64,000 bases of DNA from Sinotaia quadrata (lineage: Eukaryota > Mollusca > Gastropoda > Architaenioglossa > Viviparidae). How positions within the stretch are numbered: the first letter of the stretch is position 1; every line of letters begins with the position of its first letter. Under the pieces are notes generated by a model. That model did not search any database. It had not been told where the DNA came from and saw only the letters and a program-made list of their open reading frames with translations. Location of the stretch: positions 3,157,501-3,221,500 of the forward strand of contig CM054181.1 of assembly GCA_028829895.1 (NCBI GenBank), in the 5' to 3' direction. Both the position numbers and the translations under genes were made by a program. Below are positions 62,149-64,000 of the stretch, piece by piece.

Positions 62149-64000
62149 AGTGCACACATAAGCACATGTTAGGGGAAATGTTTTAATTGGAAAAAATGAT
62201 AAAGTATAACAAAAATGCACATTGTTTATAAAATTAATTTTAAAATAATAAACAATAAGTTATTATTAGAGATTAATTAGACCAAGGCATAGATATTAAC
62301 ACTGAAATAAAGTTTAAATAACAAATTCAAAATTATGTCGAGTTAATTTCAGTAAATCCCATCAATACTGATGCAACATTACAAACAGTGGGAAATATAC
62401 ACTGCTTCAATGAGAGTACAAGAGTACTTGTAAAACAACAGCACACAATGTTACTGCACTATGCTACACTACATAAAGGACGTGTGCAACACTGGGTATA
62501 CAACTTATGAGTATTGTTAAAATTCAGAGTAAGTGTGATGAATGGTTGAGAATAGGATTCAGAGTAAAAGCTAATTTATCCTGTCTATAGTATAATACTT
62601 TTAATAGAAAACTTTACCCTGATTAAGCAAGGAGAACAGATAGTCTAGATTAATATTAAAAATAAAAAAAATAAAGCATAAAAATTCAAACATTTTACAG
62701 GCTTATGATACAAAAAGAACAGCAATTCACACCCTTCAATAGAAAATGCAGTTATTAAGTAACATCCTTTATCTTCATATATTCATATAATATATAGGAT
62801 TACACATTTCACTTCATTGTTTTTAACGACCGTATTATCTGATTTACAAAACTAATTTTGTTTTGTATGCCAATAAGTATAAAGTATTCTGAAATTTCAA
62901 CTAACAGAGTTGTTTTTAATGCTTGGTAATCAAGCTGTTTCTATTAATAACTGAAGAGACAAGACCAGGTAATACAGTATAAAACCATAAAAGGATATCT
63001 GCAACTGAAATACAAACTATTATTATCAACAAAGTAAGCTATGTATGCATTGTACAAAGCTCTACAGACCTAGTTCACCATACTTTGTTGTCTGAAGATT
63101 GCTGCAATCAGCATCTTCATCAATTAAAAGTGGGCGTGGTGAGCTGTCTGGGGAGTAAGAGTCCTCCGAGTTCAATGACAACAGGTCTTCTTTACAAGAA
63201 GAACGAAATCCATTTATGAGTGGCCCATCCATTGACATTTGTACTGTGCTTAGCTCTACATCGTTCCTTACAACACCAGCAGTAATTTCACCACTCTCTT
63301 GAATGTGAGATGCAATGGCTCTAAAAGGTCTGATTCGGGCAGAGAGGACTGTCTGAGAGAGTGAATTTTCAACAGCATTGTTTAATGAGTCTCTAGTCTT
63401 TGATAAGTTTGCTGAAGCAGTTACTACTGTCCCTACTGTCATTGGACAAGGTGATGATGGCAATGGAGAGCTTGGTGCCAGTGGTGAAGGAGACGTCGAG
63501 GACAATGGAGAGCTTGGTGCCAGTGGTGAAGGAGACGTCGAGGACAATGATGCTGAAGTAGTAGAAGTAACAGCTGAAGGTGAAGGAATGGGTGGTGAAC
63601 TGGGAGGAGAGGAAGGAGATGAGGTTTCTTCTTTGGATACACCTACATCTGAAATACCATCAGTCTCCTCAGTAAAAGTAGGAGATGGTATGGAACTGTC
63701 ACACAACATTGTGCTTTCAAGATGAGTTTGACTGACCTCTGTTTTAATCTTTGCTGGGTCACTGGCATGTAAATACAAATTTTCACTCAGCCTTTCATGC
63801 TCATTCTTCAATCCAGCATGAGATAAATATACTGGTTTGGCATCTTTAACTAGTATGGAGTTGATTTCTTTGGGCTTCAGACCTGGAGGCTCCGGCTCAC
63901 CTTTTATTTGAGACAAAGATTCATGGGGAGATAACCCTATATCAGCAGATGGGATGCCAGCAGCAACATGATTATTTAGAACAAGTGTAGAAGCACTTTT
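55887..64000 (-). CDS. Large C2H2 zinc-finger protein, 3' part of gene (open at right edge)
   Basis: Two exons are visible: 64000-63079 (5' end outside the window) and 61762-55887. Joining TATG|GTGAAC to TTTTGCAG|AT keeps the frame (phase 1) and gives at least 2,265 residues. A second phase-1 donor nine bases downstream (CTAG|GTCTGT) is an alternative. Visible-part numbering: 1-307 Ser/Pro-rich; zinc fingers at C316-H336, C391-H412, C419-H439, C447-H467 and C475-H495. Further on come a coiled coil (59690-59830), proline runs, PIDLT (about 58035), a Gln-rich tract (56380-56960), the basic segment KLRRTRRSRKR, GRPPKLRRK and a C-terminal zinc knuckle. It is probably a nuclear transcriptional regulator; the PIDLT motif suggests CtBP co-repressor binding. 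I cannot assign an orthologue. Confidence 0.85.
56380..56960 (-). repeat. Gln-rich coding repeat in the zinc-finger gene
   Basis: It encodes about 15 units of the HQQERQQQ(L/S)QLT type. CAG/CAA codons are mixed, so the tract is a diverged coding minisatellite rather than a pure CAG run. Confidence 0.9.
60390..60720 (-). repeat. Coding duplication: CEISESERTNTALN units
   Basis: Four in-frame copies of LNCEISESE(R/I)T(N/D)TA units plus two longer flanking copies (SQYCEISESERSDIVLNCDV, SQNCEISE). Copies at 60400-60540 are spaced about 54 bp. Confidence 0.85.
61200..61739 (-). other. Five C2H2 zinc-finger coding block
   Basis: All five fingers keep C-x2-C-x12-H-x3/4-H. Examples are CPVCKVQF...H-x4-H, CRYCGQKF...HLQRH, CNECGAKF...HIRQH and CTICTKLF...HMKRH. 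The inter-finger linkers are not the canonical TGEKP, so this looks like an older dispersed type rather than a KRAB-style array. Confidence 0.9.
61863..62053. repeat. Long (GT)n microsatellite in the zinc-finger gene intron
   Basis: GT runs with GAGT interruptions lie about 100 nt upstream of the acceptor of the last exon (minus strand reads CA). A second GT run lies at 62116-62140. Confidence 0.97.
63079..64000 (-). CDS. Upstream exon of the zinc-finger gene, Ser/Pro-rich, partial
   Basis: The frame is open from the window edge at 64000. If read through it would stop at 63064-63062, shortly after two candidate phase-1 donors. The sequence is low-complexity Ser/Pro-rich (PSSPPSSPPIPSPS), with a 16-residue tandem duplication (SSTSPSPLAPSSPL) and an acidic end (LLSLNSEDSYSPDSSPRPLL). 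Joining to the zinc-finger exon is inferred from phase, strand and a 1.3-kb gap. The alternative is the 3' end of a separate gene ending GELGL. Confidence 0.7.
63462..63558 (-). repeat. 48-bp coding tandem duplication
   Basis: Two copies encode SSTSPSPLAPSSPL in frame. The DNA copies are nearly identical, so the duplication is recent. Confidence 0.92.

Noticed and set aside
61770..62165. His-Thr-rich N-terminus of the 2,092-codon frame
   Set aside because: Translated (GT)n microsatellite upstream of a strong splice acceptor. The coding exon starts at 61762.

Overview
The window looks like nuclear DNA of a lophotrochozoan animal, most likely a mollusc. It is AT-rich and intron-rich. It carries an RTE-type non-LTR retrotransposon and hAT transposase fossils, and has repeated copies of the AAGGGAGATAA motif that I associate with molluscan repeats. 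I cannot name the species. No bacterial or viral gene organisation is present.

Positions 1 to about 30,800 hold no convincing host gene. This part is a dense patchwork of unrelated local tandem arrays with unit lengths of about 23 to 97 bp, plus microsatellites. It also has a broken reverse transcriptase (9.85-10.79 kb), a hAT terminus (14.0 kb), a decayed hAT transposase (27.8-28.4 kb) and tRNA-like SINE traces. Nearly all long reading frames here are artefacts of repeat units that happen to lack stops.

Positions 30,828-41,108 (+) hold a complete seven-exon gene assembled from the sequence. It encodes an 884-residue type I membrane protein with a signal peptide, a Cys-rich ectodomain (possible SUEL-lectin-like then CUB-like parts), a Thr-rich stalk, one transmembrane helix and a long polar cytoplasmic tail. 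The first five introns are phase 1 and the last is phase 2, and all seven exons join in one open frame. Its introns are full of minisatellites, one of which has copied the 3' splice site of exon 2.

Positions 41.1-55.9 kb are mostly arrays, a 3' RTE fragment (45.1-45.4 kb), a dispersed repeat and AT-rich DNA, with two weak candidate minus-strand exons near 42.5 and 43.1 kb.

Positions 55,887-64,000 (-) hold the 3' part of a very large C2H2 zinc-finger gene, open at the right edge. It has a Ser/Pro-rich upstream exon, then a 5.9-kb last exon with five zinc fingers, a CtBP-type PIDLT motif, a coiled coil, a Gln-rich tract, basic/AT-hook-like segments and a small C-terminal zinc knuckle. It is probably a nuclear DNA-binding regulator.

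The main theme is tandem duplication at every scale: in intergenic DNA, inside introns up to the splice sites, just behind a stop codon, inside dead transposase genes and inside coding exons of both genes.
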